Source of the DNA: Phlebotomus papatasi
Lineage: Eukaryota > Arthropoda > Insecta > Diptera > Psychodidae
Length of the DNA stretch: 64,000 bases
Assembly: GCF_024763615.1 (NCBI RefSeq)
Contig: NC_077222.1
Coordinates: 2,294,001 to 2,358,000 of the forward strand
Direction of reading: 5' to 3'
In this document: in pieces, positions 11,643 to 22,979 of the stretch
Layout: each line of letters starts with the position of its first letter
Numbering within the stretch: the first letter of the stretch is position 1
Notes under the pieces: generated by a model
The model's input: only the letters and a program-made list of their open reading frames with translations
What the model was told of the DNA's origin: nothing
The model's database searches: none
Position numbers and translations under genes: made by a program

Positions 11643-14600
11643 TCAATAAGTGTTTGTGATGACATTGTCCTGATCCAGGAGAACAACTGAGTCATTGGAA
11701 ATGTGAGTATAGCCCAAATCATTCTGACCACTGGATTCTACATCGTCATCCCCCTCAGAATCATCGCTTTCCGTGTAGTTCCTCGGAACCTCGGCAGTTT
11801 TGGTGGTTCTGATGGGGATGTTCTTGAACTCCGTGTCCAAGAAATCAACATCCGAGGACTGCTGCTGCTGTAGCTGAGCCTGGTAGCGCTTGAGGAAGAT
11901 CTTGAAGAACTGCTCAGGTGAGACTTCAGTTGAATTTACTAATTTTATGGCCACATGTTCGGGGATGATGTTTTTATCTGGAAGACAGAAATTTGGATTG
12001 GTTTTCAATTGCTGAAATTTACTGAAATATCTCTTGAAGTTTTCTGAATTTAAACAAGATTGAGTTTTTGGTTAGTGAAAATCAGAAAAACTCTTAAAAA
12101 TTGGTTAAAATTTTAAAATGAAAATCATGTTAATGGTCCCCCGATCGAATTAAAGAAGGATCTCAACAGTTATGTATGTTTCACACAAGTTTTAAAAGAT
12201 GTTTTCTCAGAAATCTTTAGAAAATTTGCTTTAAAATATGTACTTCATATTTTTGGAAAATGACAAAAACCAACAAATGAGGCATTTAGAGTGATCGGAG
12301 CGCGATGTCTCAGATGAACAAAATTGTAGTTCTAAGTGTGGCCTATCACCTGGTATCATTGGATTTTTAATATTTTATTTAGTTTATTTTATACAAATTT
12401 TTAAAACCTCACTTTAGGACCATTTTTTTGGTAATTTTTAGAGAAACTTCAATTTTACATCCCAAAGGAGTGGTTTTACAAGGTTTTTTGTAATTATCAA
12501 AATTGAAGCTCGACTAATGAGCTTTCCAACGCACCCACACTTTTCAAGTTCCGTTCACTAGAACCTGAGATATAACGGATAATGTAAGGCAAAGCTGAAA
12601 AAATATAAAAGTATTAATAAAAAAAATTGTTACGTATAGGAGCAAAACCAAGACCAGATTCTTAATCAGGGGACTTGACTCTATCAAACGTACCATGTGA
12701 GATCTCCGTTAACAAAAAAAGTTGTGAATTTGTTGCATAGTGTTATAAGTGACACCCAAATTATTAATTCTGGATGCGGTCATAAGTTCTCTATCCCCAA
12801 ACAATTAAGCCACGCCCCCTTTCAAGACTTATTCAAATAACATATATTCGAAATAATTTTACGCGACGCCCCCTCCTAGAGTTAAGAGCAACTAAATATG
12901 AAATCTCCTTTTATTTTTATTCTTCAATAAGAAGATGATAATGCAAACCAGCAATAAGTTATATCCACAAATTTAATCCTGATATAGATTAGAAGTTCTT
13001 TCCTCAAATAATTAGGCCACGCCCTCATAAAAAAAAAATTATAATAACTTATATATTATATTTTTAAAAAATCTATGTAAGAATATTTGATATAAATTTT
13101 ATTTGCTGCAAGAGGCATAGCGAGCGAAAATATGTGGTGGTGCGACTCCTTTGAAGCTACGTCCATTAGTTTAATATTGTCAGTCTTACGGAAGAAGTCC
13201 ATGTGAAAAGATGTCGCGTCTTTCAAGTCCCACTATCTTTAAGGGACTTTATACTTTATATGCTAAATTTTTCTTGTGTAATCATTGCGAATCTCAGGTG
13301 AATATGTTCTAAAATCCATTTATCGCTTCTGATTGTATTTTGGAAAAATTTGGCTTATTAATTTTAGAGTGTCCATCACAGAGTAATATTGTGCATCATT
13401 TTACCTGCAAACTTCTGTTGGATGCTTATGCTCTTATACATGAATTTGTATGAGAAAATGGAACAGGTATATGAATAGAATAAAATTCTTTTAAAAATTC
13501 TAAAAAAAAACAACTATACGAATTAATCTTCATAACTAATACTCCCTCTGTCCGAAAAAAGTCGTACATTCTTTCATATAAAATGCGCTGGAAAACCTAC
13601 GACCTTTTTCGGGACGGAGGGAATAAGATATATGCATCCCAATAAATTCTATAGTAACCACAACTAATATGTTATAGTACCCGTTACTAATCTGATTTAG
13701 TTGCGATAACTAAATGAAAAAAATACTGTAACTAATATTGGTCAACTATTTCATTTAGGTACCCTACCTAAATATATGGATAGGTCTATGCTTACTATAC
13801 TTTATAGTTTTCATAACTGTATATGAGGTTGTTGAGACGGTTGAGACTAAGTTTTTCTAAGATTGCATCCAAAAACCCCTATTTTCTTTCGTTTGGCCCG
13901 TAAAATCGTTAGAACCTAGTTACCTAGTAGAATTCCCTAATTGAGTTTGCCCCAAGATATTCGTCATTCAAAGGGTCCCGCCAATTAAAAAAATAGACCA
14001 CGCCCCTAAAAGTACTTATTAGAAGACCAAAAATACAATTAGTTAATATTACCTATTTTACAGCGCTTTTTAATCTTTAATATTCTTTTTGTTAAGACAC
14101 CTCACCTATCCATTATTTATTCTTATTATAGTTTTTATTAATTAACTAGGAGGATATGAGGCTACACAGTAAAAAATTGTGTGAGAAATAAAGTTGTGTA
14201 TTTGAAAAGTTGTGTAAATTCACAACCAATATGGTTGTAAATTGTAAAATTACTATCATAGTGGTGGTAGGATACTAACATAATGCTAGTAAAATTATGT
14301 ATTGTGTAAGGAAATTTGTGTATTGGAAAATTTGTGTGAGAACTGTCAAAATTCCATTGTTTACTATTGCAATTTTTCTAAGATTTCAGATAGATTTTGC
14401 ATTTTTAACTGCCTAATTGTCTTGTGGAATCATTCATTGGATTCTTAAAATGTGCCTCAGTCGTGAAAAATTAGGAATAATTATGTAATAACAGAAAACA
14501 GAGGAAGCATCATGTAAATTAGAAAAATTGACGATGCAACTCTTGGCCATTTGCTTAAGAAAAAAGTAAGCAAGTCGGTAGCGCAGGCAGAAAACACGAG

Positions 14601-16433
14601 ACCATCAACGCAAAAATTATGGGTTCAAGTCTCAGACTCTCTTTTAGTTTTTTTTCCTTTTTTTATTCTTTTTTTTTCTTTGTTTAATACCGAGACATAT
14701 CACAGATAATACAAATAAACCGAACAAAATTGCTCTACAATCAAAATTATAGACAGGAAGCCATTTTATAAAATTGAAAATACACAACTTTGCCAATACA
14801 CAACATTTCCAATACACAAAATTTACAACCATAGCGCTCGTGCAAAAATTACCAAACGTAGTGGTTGTAAATTTTTTTACTGTGTACTTTGAGCTGTTAT
14901 ACGTACATTGTTATACGATTTATTCGCCTATTTATAAATGAAACTAGGCCTTGAAATTTTATTTAAATCTACGATTGATTGTCTATACAAATTACATTAT
15001 GTTAAACCGAGTTTCCTTTAGTATTATGCGAAAAAATTGTATAACAATGTGACCCCACCTCCCCCTAGTTAATTAATAAAAACTATAATAAAAATAAATA
15101 TTGGATAGGTGAGGTGTCTTCATAAAAAGAGTATTAAAGATTAAAAAGCGCTGTAAAATCGGAGATAATAAGTAATATTGTATTTTCGGTCTTCTAATAA
15201 GTACTTTTAGGGGCGTGGTCTATTTTTTTAATTGGCGGGACCCTTTGAATGACGAATATCTTGGGGCAAACTCAATTAGGGAATTCTACTAGGTAACTAG
15301 GTTCTAAGGAGATAATAAGTAATATTGTATTTTCGGTCTTCTAATAAGTACTTTTAGAGGCGTGGTCTATTTTTTAATGGGCGTAACTGTAAAGTTAGCA
15401 GTCTTGAATTTAGAGTAATACTCAACTATGTAAATACTTCAGTTCGAAAAGTGAGCTCAAGCGAAATAGACGTGTCTGAAATCAACCTGGATTGCATCCT
15501 TTGCTAGGCATTTGTCGTCTTCCTGTTTATCTTACAGGAACCCTTTCTATTACGTCAAATGTTGCATTTAGCGTTGTTTTACAAAAATGTCAACTTAACC
15601 CTCTAACGGTGTTTTCTTTAATACGCGAAAAAAAAAACACTGTTTTCTAGGATAATTATGATCCAATAAAGTCGAAAAAACTATCCATTCTTCATTATTT
15701 CTTTTAGTTTAGGCGCTAGGTGAGAAAATAAAAAAAATTTTTGAAACTCTTTGCTTCTAAAAATCACATTTTTATTTTTTTTTTTAAATTTTTTAAATAA
15801 AATATACAAAGTAGAATGACATAATCTTTCAGTAAAAAATAAATTTATTTTAGTCAGATAACTTTAAATTGGTATTTTTATGAAAATTAGAAATTAGTTT
15901 TTTGCACAAATATTTTTTGTTGCTTTTTCTCTGACCTGTCACACAAAACTGGGAATAGCAACAAAACAAACAGTCAAAATAAGTTCAAACTTTCAAGAGA
16001 TGTTTATAAGACTATTACCGAGGACACTACAGCACTTTTAAATAAATAAAACCTTTATTGTCGCTGTAAATGTGATTTTTGTTAAGACCGCCTGGAGGCG
16101 GTCTTACCCGTTAGAGGGTTAAATTGACCACAAGTTCTAAAAGAGGCGTGGTCTAAAATTACCTAAAAAAGCATTGTTAATTTAAACCTTAAACTAAGAC
16201 TAACCGCAATTGGTGACTTTTGTGTACATGGAGGGCTTTATGGAGGGATCCCAGAGGAATATGTAATACAGGGAGAGCATTATAGCTGCTAGAGAGACGC
16301 ATAGGACATAAGCAGCCACTGTTAGAATCCTTATGGCCTTTTTATTGGGCTTTGGCTCATACAGCCGATCCTTGGCATCATCCCTGGCCAAGATGATCTT
16401 CTCTTCTGGATTGTAGTTACTCTTGTAGCTCAT
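11643..16433 (-). CDS. InaF-motif single-pass membrane protein, cassette A plus tail exon (187 aa if spliced as read)
   Basis: Exon 16433-16205 begins at ATG. It encodes a charged cytosolic start, then one helix at about residues 36-60 containing the InaF signature LCVSLAAIMLSLYYIFLWDP. It ends TGCG|GTTAGT in phase 1; read unspliced it stops two codons later. A strong acceptor (TTTCTGTCTTCCAG) opens the exon 11977-11643, whose first two bases restore the frame. That exon adds a basic stretch, a Gln run and an acidic Ser-rich tail ending DNVITNTY. The intron is about 4.2 kb and carries nested repeats. INAF proteins of Drosophila are small membrane partners needed for TRP channel function; that role is family knowledge, not shown here. 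Unseen internal exons remain possible. Confidence 0.7.
13542..13623. mobile_element. Stowaway-like MITE, 82 bp
   Basis: Ends read CTCCCTCTGTCCGAAAAAAG and the complement of TCCCTCCGTCCCGAAAAAGG, flanked by TA on each side. The small size, TA target and CTCCCTCCGT terminus match the Stowaway pattern. A long relative with the same terminus sits at 32618-33512. Confidence 0.75.
14165..14884. mobile_element. TA-flanked element with CACAGTAAAAAATT ends, nested in the fold-back (720 bp)
   Basis: Both ends show CACAGTAAAAAA(A)TT inverted and are bordered by TA. The subterminal region carries several copies of GTTGTGTATTGGAAA-like words in both orientations. It interrupts the larger fold-back between its arms, so it is the younger insertion. 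No transposase frame was seen. It encloses a tRNA-like Pol III promoter. Confidence 0.75.
14577..14633 (+). other. tRNA-like Pol III promoter (A and B boxes) of a SINE-like segment
   Basis: TAGCGCAGGCAG at 14579-14590 fits an A box and GGTTCAAGTC at 14622-14631 fits a B box, with spacing typical of tRNA genes. A run of T follows at about 14641. No acceptor-stem pairing was found, so it is not a functional tRNA gene. It is probably a tRNA-derived SINE fragment. Confidence 0.45.
15599..16118. mobile_element. TTAA-flanked piggyBac-type MITE (520 bp)
   Basis: TTAA at 15595-15598 and at 16119-16122 flank ends CCCTCTAACGG and CCGTTAGAGGG. TTAA duplication is diagnostic of piggyBac-type transposition. 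A perfect 10-bp-arm hairpin (TAAGACCGCC, loop TGGA) sits at 16083-16106 close to the right end. No coding sequence was found. The element lies just downstream of inaF cassette A. Confidence 0.85.
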
Positions 16434-17558
16434 TTTCTACTAAGTCTGATTTAGTTTCTATTCCTTCTTTCTGCGATATGCAATTTTCACATCATCCTAC
16501 ACGACCTTTTACTTCATTCGCACAAGAGTTCTTTTAAAACACAACATGTATCGATTTAAACATTGTGAGGTAAATAACCAGAAATTGGGTTAATGGATCA
16601 TCCAAAATAAAACCGCAGAAATTCACTGCAGAAGGTTGAACTTTTCCCTTCCAATCAATGTTTTTTTTTCAATATGGGATATTTTCTTATGTTTTTTTTT
16701 TTGGTTTATTTATTTTTTGATTAAGCCTTAAGATATGTTTTGATTGAAAAATCTGCACTTGCTATTTAGGACGAATTTTTTTTTGAGTAATTTTATGAAT
16801 TTTAGGAGAAAAAATCTGTCCAAATGTGCTAATGAGGAGCACTTTGTTGTGAATTTCCCAAAAAGCGAAAACTTCACGCACTCAAATTCTAAATTTATAG
16901 CGATTTAATATAAACAAACTGCAGTTTACATCAAATTCCACGTTAGAATTTGCAAAATATTTGCTAAACAGATGAAAATCTGGTGCTTTTGCGTTTCCTG
17001 TTTCCACAAGAAATTTATTCACAATTTGACAGAATAAACTGCCTTCATCACTTAATCAATCCACCAAATTAATCACTAAAAATTTATTATTCTTTTCAAC
17101 GGAGTAAATGGACACAGAACTGAGGACAAAATTGTTTGGTATGATTTGTTTGTATATTTTGGGGGGCTAAAAATGGAAAATGAAATTTACTCCAAATTTG
17201 TGTGATAAAGTGGGAAAAGACATGTCGAGGAGCGATGAAAAACTAAAAGCACTTTAGCAATCGCCGAGACCGAAGTGTTGAAGGAGGAGTCGTGGAAATT
17301 GGGTGCGCATGGAAAATGAGGAAAATTTCTCCTCCAACGGTTCACAGACACTCAGAATGGGGGGCTGATTGGGTTTGTGTGGGTGTTTTGGGGGGGACAA
17401 AAGATGTCTATATTGCAAATTGGAAAGAATTCATGAGATATATTTACTGCGCCAATAGAGAGACTGTTGTAAAGCTCTTCATGTGGACTGCAACGTCTCA
17501 AACAGGGATTAAAGCCGGAGATTTATATGGTTGATGACCAGGGGGTCTCAAACTTACT

Positions 17559-17960
17559 GTGTTATCACACTTGCACATTAAAATTTTAATATGATTCACA
17601 TTAATTGTCGCTGGTGAGAGTCCAAATGCTTAATTTGTGTGTTTGAATCATTTTATATTGAAAATTTGATCTATTTGTTGATAAAAAGGTAGAGTTGGCC
17701 CACAAAATTTGATATATATTGATTTATAGCATTAATGCGAAAAATTAATGCGATTTTCTCTTTAAGTTTTTAATGTGAAAAATATTTATGCTTTAGGTAA
17801 ATTTAAACTTATTTTTGCAGGCCAAGTCCACTTCTTTATCAATAAATAGAAAATCTCCAAATATTAAATGACTCAAAGACACAAATAACATATTTGGACG
17901 CTCAAAAGCGACAATTAATGTGATTCACATTAAAATTTTAATGTGCAAGTGTGATAACGC
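17559..17960. mobile_element. MITE with about 53-bp terminal inverted repeats (402 bp)
   Basis: The left end GTTATCACACTTGCACATTA continues to AATTGTCGCT at about 17613, and the complement runs from 17908 to 17960 with only a few mismatches. The centre has no coding frame. No target duplication could be fixed. Confidence 0.8.
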
Positions 17961-17989
17961 CGTTAAGATAATTTAGTTCGTAAAATACG

Positions 17990-19320
17990 TAAGCGGATTG
18001 ACACTCGGTAAACGATAAATATTGTACTACCATTCAAATTTGATTACTAACTGAGAAATATTCTATATAGTGTGCGTCTCGGCTAAATATTGGAATTTGA
18101 GCTTTGACTTAATCCTTAAAATTTGGTTTTCTATTCTAATAATAAATATTATTATTATAAAGTTGCCTAATAATGTTTATTGAAATTTCATTCATGAAAA
18201 TTCATTAGCTATTCTGCCTAGTGTGCGTCTTGGCTAAATGTAATAATTTTGGATTTGGATTCTCAAATTTTCAATTTTCTTGCTTTAATATCTTATCCTT
18301 TTATAAGCTATTCTGGGACAGATTTTAAAAACGTTTAATATTTTTTGTTAGAATTTTTTGACAAAAGTTCATTCACCTATTCTGTCTAGAATGCGTCTCG
18401 GCTAATAATGGCGATTTTAGATTTAACTCAGCTCTTAAAGTCTCTTCAATTATTATCTTGATGCTGATGGATATAAGTACGCTTAATAATATTTATTCAA
18501 TTTTTATTGATGAGAATTCACTGTTACACTGTTAATACGGCTAATGTTAAGTTATACTCTCTAATACGTGTCTCTGATAATAGTGTACATTCTAGCTTTG
18601 TCCTTAAAATTTTAGCTTTCTTTTCTGATTTCTTATCTTTTTTTTCGAAAAAATCTTGATACTGGTTTTAAATATGTCTACTCATGTTTATTGGAACTTC
18701 ATTCACAAAAATTATGTTCATTTATGGAAATTCATGGTGTGCGTCTTGGATAATTGGTAAAATTAGGCTTCGACATTACCATTTTCTTTTACTAATTTAT
18801 CTTTTTTTTCAATTCTTATTTTGATACTTGTTGTAGAAACGCTTAGTAATTATTATTATAATTTTATTGACGAAAACTCAGTCACTTATTCTGTATAGTA
18901 TGAGTCTTGGATAATTGTGAAATTTAAGCTTCGATTTTGACCTTAAAATTCCAATTTTCTATTCTATCTTCATTAAATGCTTTGATACTGTTTGTAAATA
19001 TGTTTATTAATAACTTTTATTAGAATTTTAATTGTTGAAAAGTCATCCAGCTATTCTGTTTGGTGTGTGTCTCGGATAATATAGGAAATTTTAGCTTTGG
19101 CTCAGTCTGTAAAATTTTGGTTTTTAAATTTAATTTCTTATCTTTTTCCAAATACAATTCTTGATACTGGTTATAAATATCCGTGAATTATCATTCAAGT
19201 ATTCTGAGGAATATGGGTCTTGGCTAATTGTCAAATTAAGCATTGACTTAGCCCTTAAAATTTAGGTTTTTTATTCTTCTTCTATATATTTTTGAATTAT
19301 TATATTAATATTGATTATAT
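17990..19320. repeat. Satellite of about eight degenerate ~160-bp monomers in the inaF intron
   Basis: The monomer marker TATTCTGtnTAGTGTGCGTCT with following CGGCTAAT recurs near 18060, 18215, 18380, 18555, 18725, 18890, 19050 and 19200. Spacing is 150-175 bp. Each monomer also carries TTAAAATTTNGGTTTTCTATTC and TTGATACTGGTTNTAAAT. The copies are strongly diverged, so the array is old. Confidence 0.75.
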
Positions 19321-19586
19321 TAATAAGAGCGATTCCGCCGGGTAGTCCCTTTTCATCTAATCTTTGTTCACTGTTTAGATTCTAGATCTTTTAGAAACCT
19401 TTTCAAGAAGTTCAAATTCAATAAGAAACACCCCTCTATTCATAAACAGTGACACAAGGTCGCGAATAAAATTATTATAATTGACAATTTTTTTCTAAAA
19501 AAAAAATATCAAAAATTTGCTTATTATTTAACAGTAAAAAAGCTGAAAATGTAGTTAAGTATTTTACTTCAATTTTTTGTGTTCTA

Positions 19587-20012
19587 GGGTAAGTGTGCCA
19601 AATTCCGGCCAGCTTGCAATTTCGGCCACCTTTTTTGTTCCTCGAATTTCCATGAATTTTTAGTTTTTACATACTCTAGAGATTATACAATGCAAAGAAA
19701 TAACAAAAAATGTAGCTTCGACAAACGAGATGACGTGAAAAAGATATTGGAAGAATTCCTAAGGGGCAAGGAACTATGAGAATGAAGGTGGCCGAAATAG
19801 GGCACCAAAGTTATGTCTACATTTTTATTCATTTTAAAATGTATTAAGAATGATTTTAGAGCAAATAAAGACGATAAACTGTCTACAAGGTTCTAAGCAA
19901 CACTCCTTAAGTAGAAGGAATGAAAAAACCAATTTCTATTAAAGACATTACATTTCAAACTTGAGATTTTGGCGCTTGCATGCAACTATGCCGAAATTTG
20001 GCACACTTACCC
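19587..20012. mobile_element. TA-flanked MITE, family 1, copy B (426 bp)
   Basis: Begins GGGTAAGTGTGCCAAATTCC and ends TTGGCACACTTACCC between TA dinucleotides. It is the reverse orientation of the copy at 2154-2580 and close to it over the full length. Confidence 0.85.
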
Positions 20013-20241
20013 TATATGGCTTTGTTCTTCCATCGTCAGCCATGGACTCTGATCATTGTCATTTTCATACTTAGCATAGACATTCAACAAAAATAAGCTA
20101 AAACCTTGCTTTAAGCTCTAAGCTTTAAGCAGAATCTCAGTTTTAGCTTTCTGAGTTCGTTAGGTAGTTCATATTCTTTGAAAAAAAACTATTGTAAAAT
20201 TTTAGAGCATTTGAACTGAAAAAATTAAAATTTATAAGAGT

Positions 20242-20395
20242 TTAGGAGGAAGTGTGGTACCTTCGGACGCCTCAAAAGCTTCGGACAATTATTCTTTTTA
20301 CGAATTTTAATTTTTTTAAATGAATTTGACCCATGGATCTTTTCAGGATATTTAATGCTCTGGACTAGCTAAAAAAAAATTATATTGTCATGAAA
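20242..20395. mobile_element. Fragment of TA/GGG MITE, family 4
   Basis: The words GTGGTACCTTCGGACG, AAAAGCTTCGGACAATT and GGACTAGCTA match the complete element at 47378-47593 in order. The right terminus is missing. Confidence 0.5.
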
Positions 20396-20403
20396 CAGAT
20401 GCA

Positions 20404-20669
20404 TAAAGGTCTCTACACATTGGGAGTGATTTTGGTCAAAAATTTCATTTTTTGGCGTTTCTACCTACATAACTGCAGGTAATTTTCTTCAAAAATACAA
20501 TTTTTGAGGAAAATTACTTCCAATGTGTAATGGTGTCTACTAGAAGCAATCTTCGTCAAAAATTGACTTTTATAAAAAATTCTGACGTTTTTGACTAAAA
20601 GGATAGGGTAAATGTTCTATAAAAAGGCATTTTTCAATGAAATTTCTCCTAGTGTGTAGAGGCCATAAG
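20404..20669. mobile_element. Fold-back MITE family 2, two tandem degenerate copies
   Basis: Starts GGTCTCTACACATTGGGAG, with an internal join near 20535, and ends GTGTAGAGGCCATA. It is more diverged than the copy at 27209-27354 but shows the same arm pattern. Confidence 0.65.
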
Positions 20670-21523
20670 AGACCATAAAGGAGCATTATGAAAAACTGAA
20701 TTGTCCGAATCTTGCGTTGTCCTATGGTTTCGCACTGTCGAATTACTCTTGGTACAACTTTTAGTTCGGGAAAATTTCGTGAAATAAAAATTTCTATCCT
20801 TTTCTTTTTTAAATTTATTAAATATGTCCATCCCACTCTCTCGCACTCTTCTTCTTCTTGTGAACATCATAATAAGTTCAATTTAGACTTGAATGCGAAA
20901 GAGTGAGATAGACACCTGGAAAGGTCTATGTTTGAGAGAGAAAGGAAGACAAATTTCGATTTCATGAATTTTTCCTTACAAAAAAAGTGTGCCGGAAGAA
21001 CCGTTTATAAAATTTTACCTCGTACATTTTTACTGTCGTCCGAACTACCCTGTTCTACCCTAATTATTCGATATTGCATATTCTCAGTATTTCCAGATCA
21101 GAGGAAATTTATGATTTACATCTTATTGAGTTACTCCATGAACCTTTTAATGTGCTCCAAGAATAATAATTTATCGGGCAATAACATTGAAATTTTATCT
21201 TTAAACGCTGCAGAAGCACTCGTTTAAATCCATAATTTCTTCCTCAATGCACTTGATCATGAATTTATATTCCATCACTGAAGAGAGACGCGTAAAATGA
21301 GGTCTTCAGCCAAACGGAGGAAACCTTAGAATTTGTTTGTCCAGCAATTTATTGATCGCTTTTCCACAACATAACATAATTCCTTTTCCTCGGGAATATA
21401 TGAAGACTAAAGAGGAGCTCAATTCAATATTTATATTGGATGATTGGGTGACAAAGTAAATATCGTTGAGCTCTGTAATTCGCATGGCTTCACTTACCGG
21501 AATTATCTTTTTCCTGGGGTGAA

Positions 21524-21769
21524 CTAATGGTGTCGGAAGGTCTTGTCTCTGGGACTTGGCTGGTGATCCTTTGAATCAGTTGGCTCCCAGATGAAGATGT
21601 AGTAGATTGAGAGGATGATGGCAGCAATTGAGACGGAAAAGAGATAAATAAGAACTGTGCACAATCTTATGCAATTTCCAGCTAAATTTTCCTTCGATGT
21701 CATTTCACTCTGATCCTCCTCGAGAATACTCTCCAAATGTCCTTCGTCTCTGCCCCTTTTGTGAGTCAT
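21524..21769 (-). CDS. InaF-motif single-pass membrane protein, cassette B (81 aa)
   Basis: The frame starts at the ATG of MTHKRGRDEG; an upstream GTG in frame is not a credible start. An acidic cytosolic segment (residues 11-28) leads to one helix at about 36-60 carrying SVSIAAIILSIYYIFIWEP, the same signature at the same distance from the N-terminus as cassette A at 16.4 kb. A stop follows after 20 polar residues. A consensus donor, CCG|GTAAGT, lies only 26 bases past the stop (exon end 21498), so the transcript should continue by splicing into a further exon. The likely receivers are cassette A or the 12.0-kb tail exon, which would make a dicistronic message. In Drosophila the inaF locus likewise encodes several small InaF proteins. 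A duplicated alternative first exon is the other reading. Confidence 0.7.
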   Translation of the reverse strand: MTHKRGRDEGHLESILEEDQSEMTSKENLAGNCIRLCTVLIYLFSVSIAAIILSIYYIFIWEPTDSKDHQPSPRDKTFRHH

Positions 21770-21918
21770 TCTCGGGATATGCTCCACTTAAACTTAGGCT
21801 ATTAATAAATCAAATCAAAAATTGGTCACACACTTCCTCGCGGGAATATTTCCTCGGAGAACGACACAGGCAGACTGGTTGGGAGTTTGATTTGAAAATG
21901 TGTGAGAATGGATTTTCC

Positions 21919-21957
21919 TTCTGTCACTCTCCCTCTCTTTCTCTTGCTCTTTGAGCG
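21919..21957 (-). promoter_or_regulatory. GAGA-rich putative promoter of inaF cassette B
   Basis: The minus strand reads repeated GAGAAAGAGAGGGAGAG about 150-190 bases upstream of the ATG at 21769. GAGA-factor sites are common in dipteran promoters. No TATA box was seen, and the start of transcription is not defined. Confidence 0.3.
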
Positions 21958-22764
21958 GAAAATCCCAGAAAATCCACCACGCAATGTTTAAGTTTAAAAG
22001 CTTCAATTGGAAGAGAAACGTTGCTTTTTGTAGAAAAAAAGAAATAGCAAAACAAGGTGAAGCTAAGCTTTGAAAAATTATAAAATGAAAATTAATAGCT
22101 GAAGGATTTTTAATGAATTAATAAATTAATTTGTAGAGAAATTTAAGACCTTTCCAGTGGTACTAAATTTATCAAAATCGGTTGAGCTAATCAGAAGAAA
22201 AATTAAAAATAAATATTTTTTGAAATTAGAAATATAACGTAAAAGAAACGTAAATTTCACGTTATCAAAATTCCTTCTAAAGCAGGTCTATTTACTACGC
22301 CTTATACGGGCTTCAGACCTAAAACCTAGCCAAATAACTTCTCTAACTGGGTGTTGATCAAGATTTTCAAAAGTCAGTAAAAGTGATTGCGCTATTCAGG
22401 ATTTTGAAACCTTCGGGAAGTGGGCTAAACTTTTATTCTGAAGACCACTTTAGGGTCTAGACAGCCCTGAAGATTAGCTAAGAGACAGCTTAGCGTAATT
22501 ATATTTTGAAATAATGGTTAAACCACATTTCTATCATTTTTCACTAAGTCGTATCTCGGCTTAAGTCGTAAGTGTGTCAAGGGCCTTACTTCAGAATTTA
22601 ATTGGATCAATCATGTAATTTGAAAAAAAAACAAAAACAAAAACATTTCGTAAAAAATCGTTATTTTTTGTCGTAACTTATTCACCACGTTCAAGGGGTA
22701 TGAAAAAATCGAGGGATTTCATTAATTGTTTTGTTGTTAGTATTTTGAATAAATTGGAATTGAA

Positions 22765-22895
22765 AATTGAACTGCTCTCTCCGTGGAGTTCGAGCAGTAA
22801 AATATCTCCTCGATATATGATGCTTGCTTAATGTGAAGACCTACTATCCTAAAGTTTTTTACTGCTCGAACTCAAAGAGACAGGAGTTATATAAT
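22765..22895. repeat. Inverted repeat with ACTGCTCGAACTC arms
   Basis: GAGTTCGAGCAGTAAAA (about 22786-22802) is matched by TTTTTTACTGCTCGAACTC (about 22855-22873). Related words occur at 40655-40685 and near 55525, so this belongs to a dispersed family. Confidence 0.5.
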
Positions 22896-22979
22896 CGACT
22901 TTTTTTAATTTGTCACCATCCTAGAGCTAGGACTAATTTTTTGACCATTTCTTATAGAACAAAACCCAGTCATTTTTGA

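Larger units (their letters stand above)
13911..15305. mobile_element. Large fold-back element with about 245-bp arms (1.4 kb)
   Basis: The left arm 13911-14155 (starting AGAACCTAGTTACCTAGTAG) pairs with the right arm 15064-15305. The arms include ATAGACCACGCCCC and CAGCGCTTTTTAATC. The centre was invaded by a second element at 14165-14884. A partial extra copy of the right arm follows at 15308-15385. Related arm fragments with CCACGCCCC occur at 12810-13030 and near 16145. It lies in the cassette A to tail-exon intron of the inaF-type gene. Confidence 0.8.
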
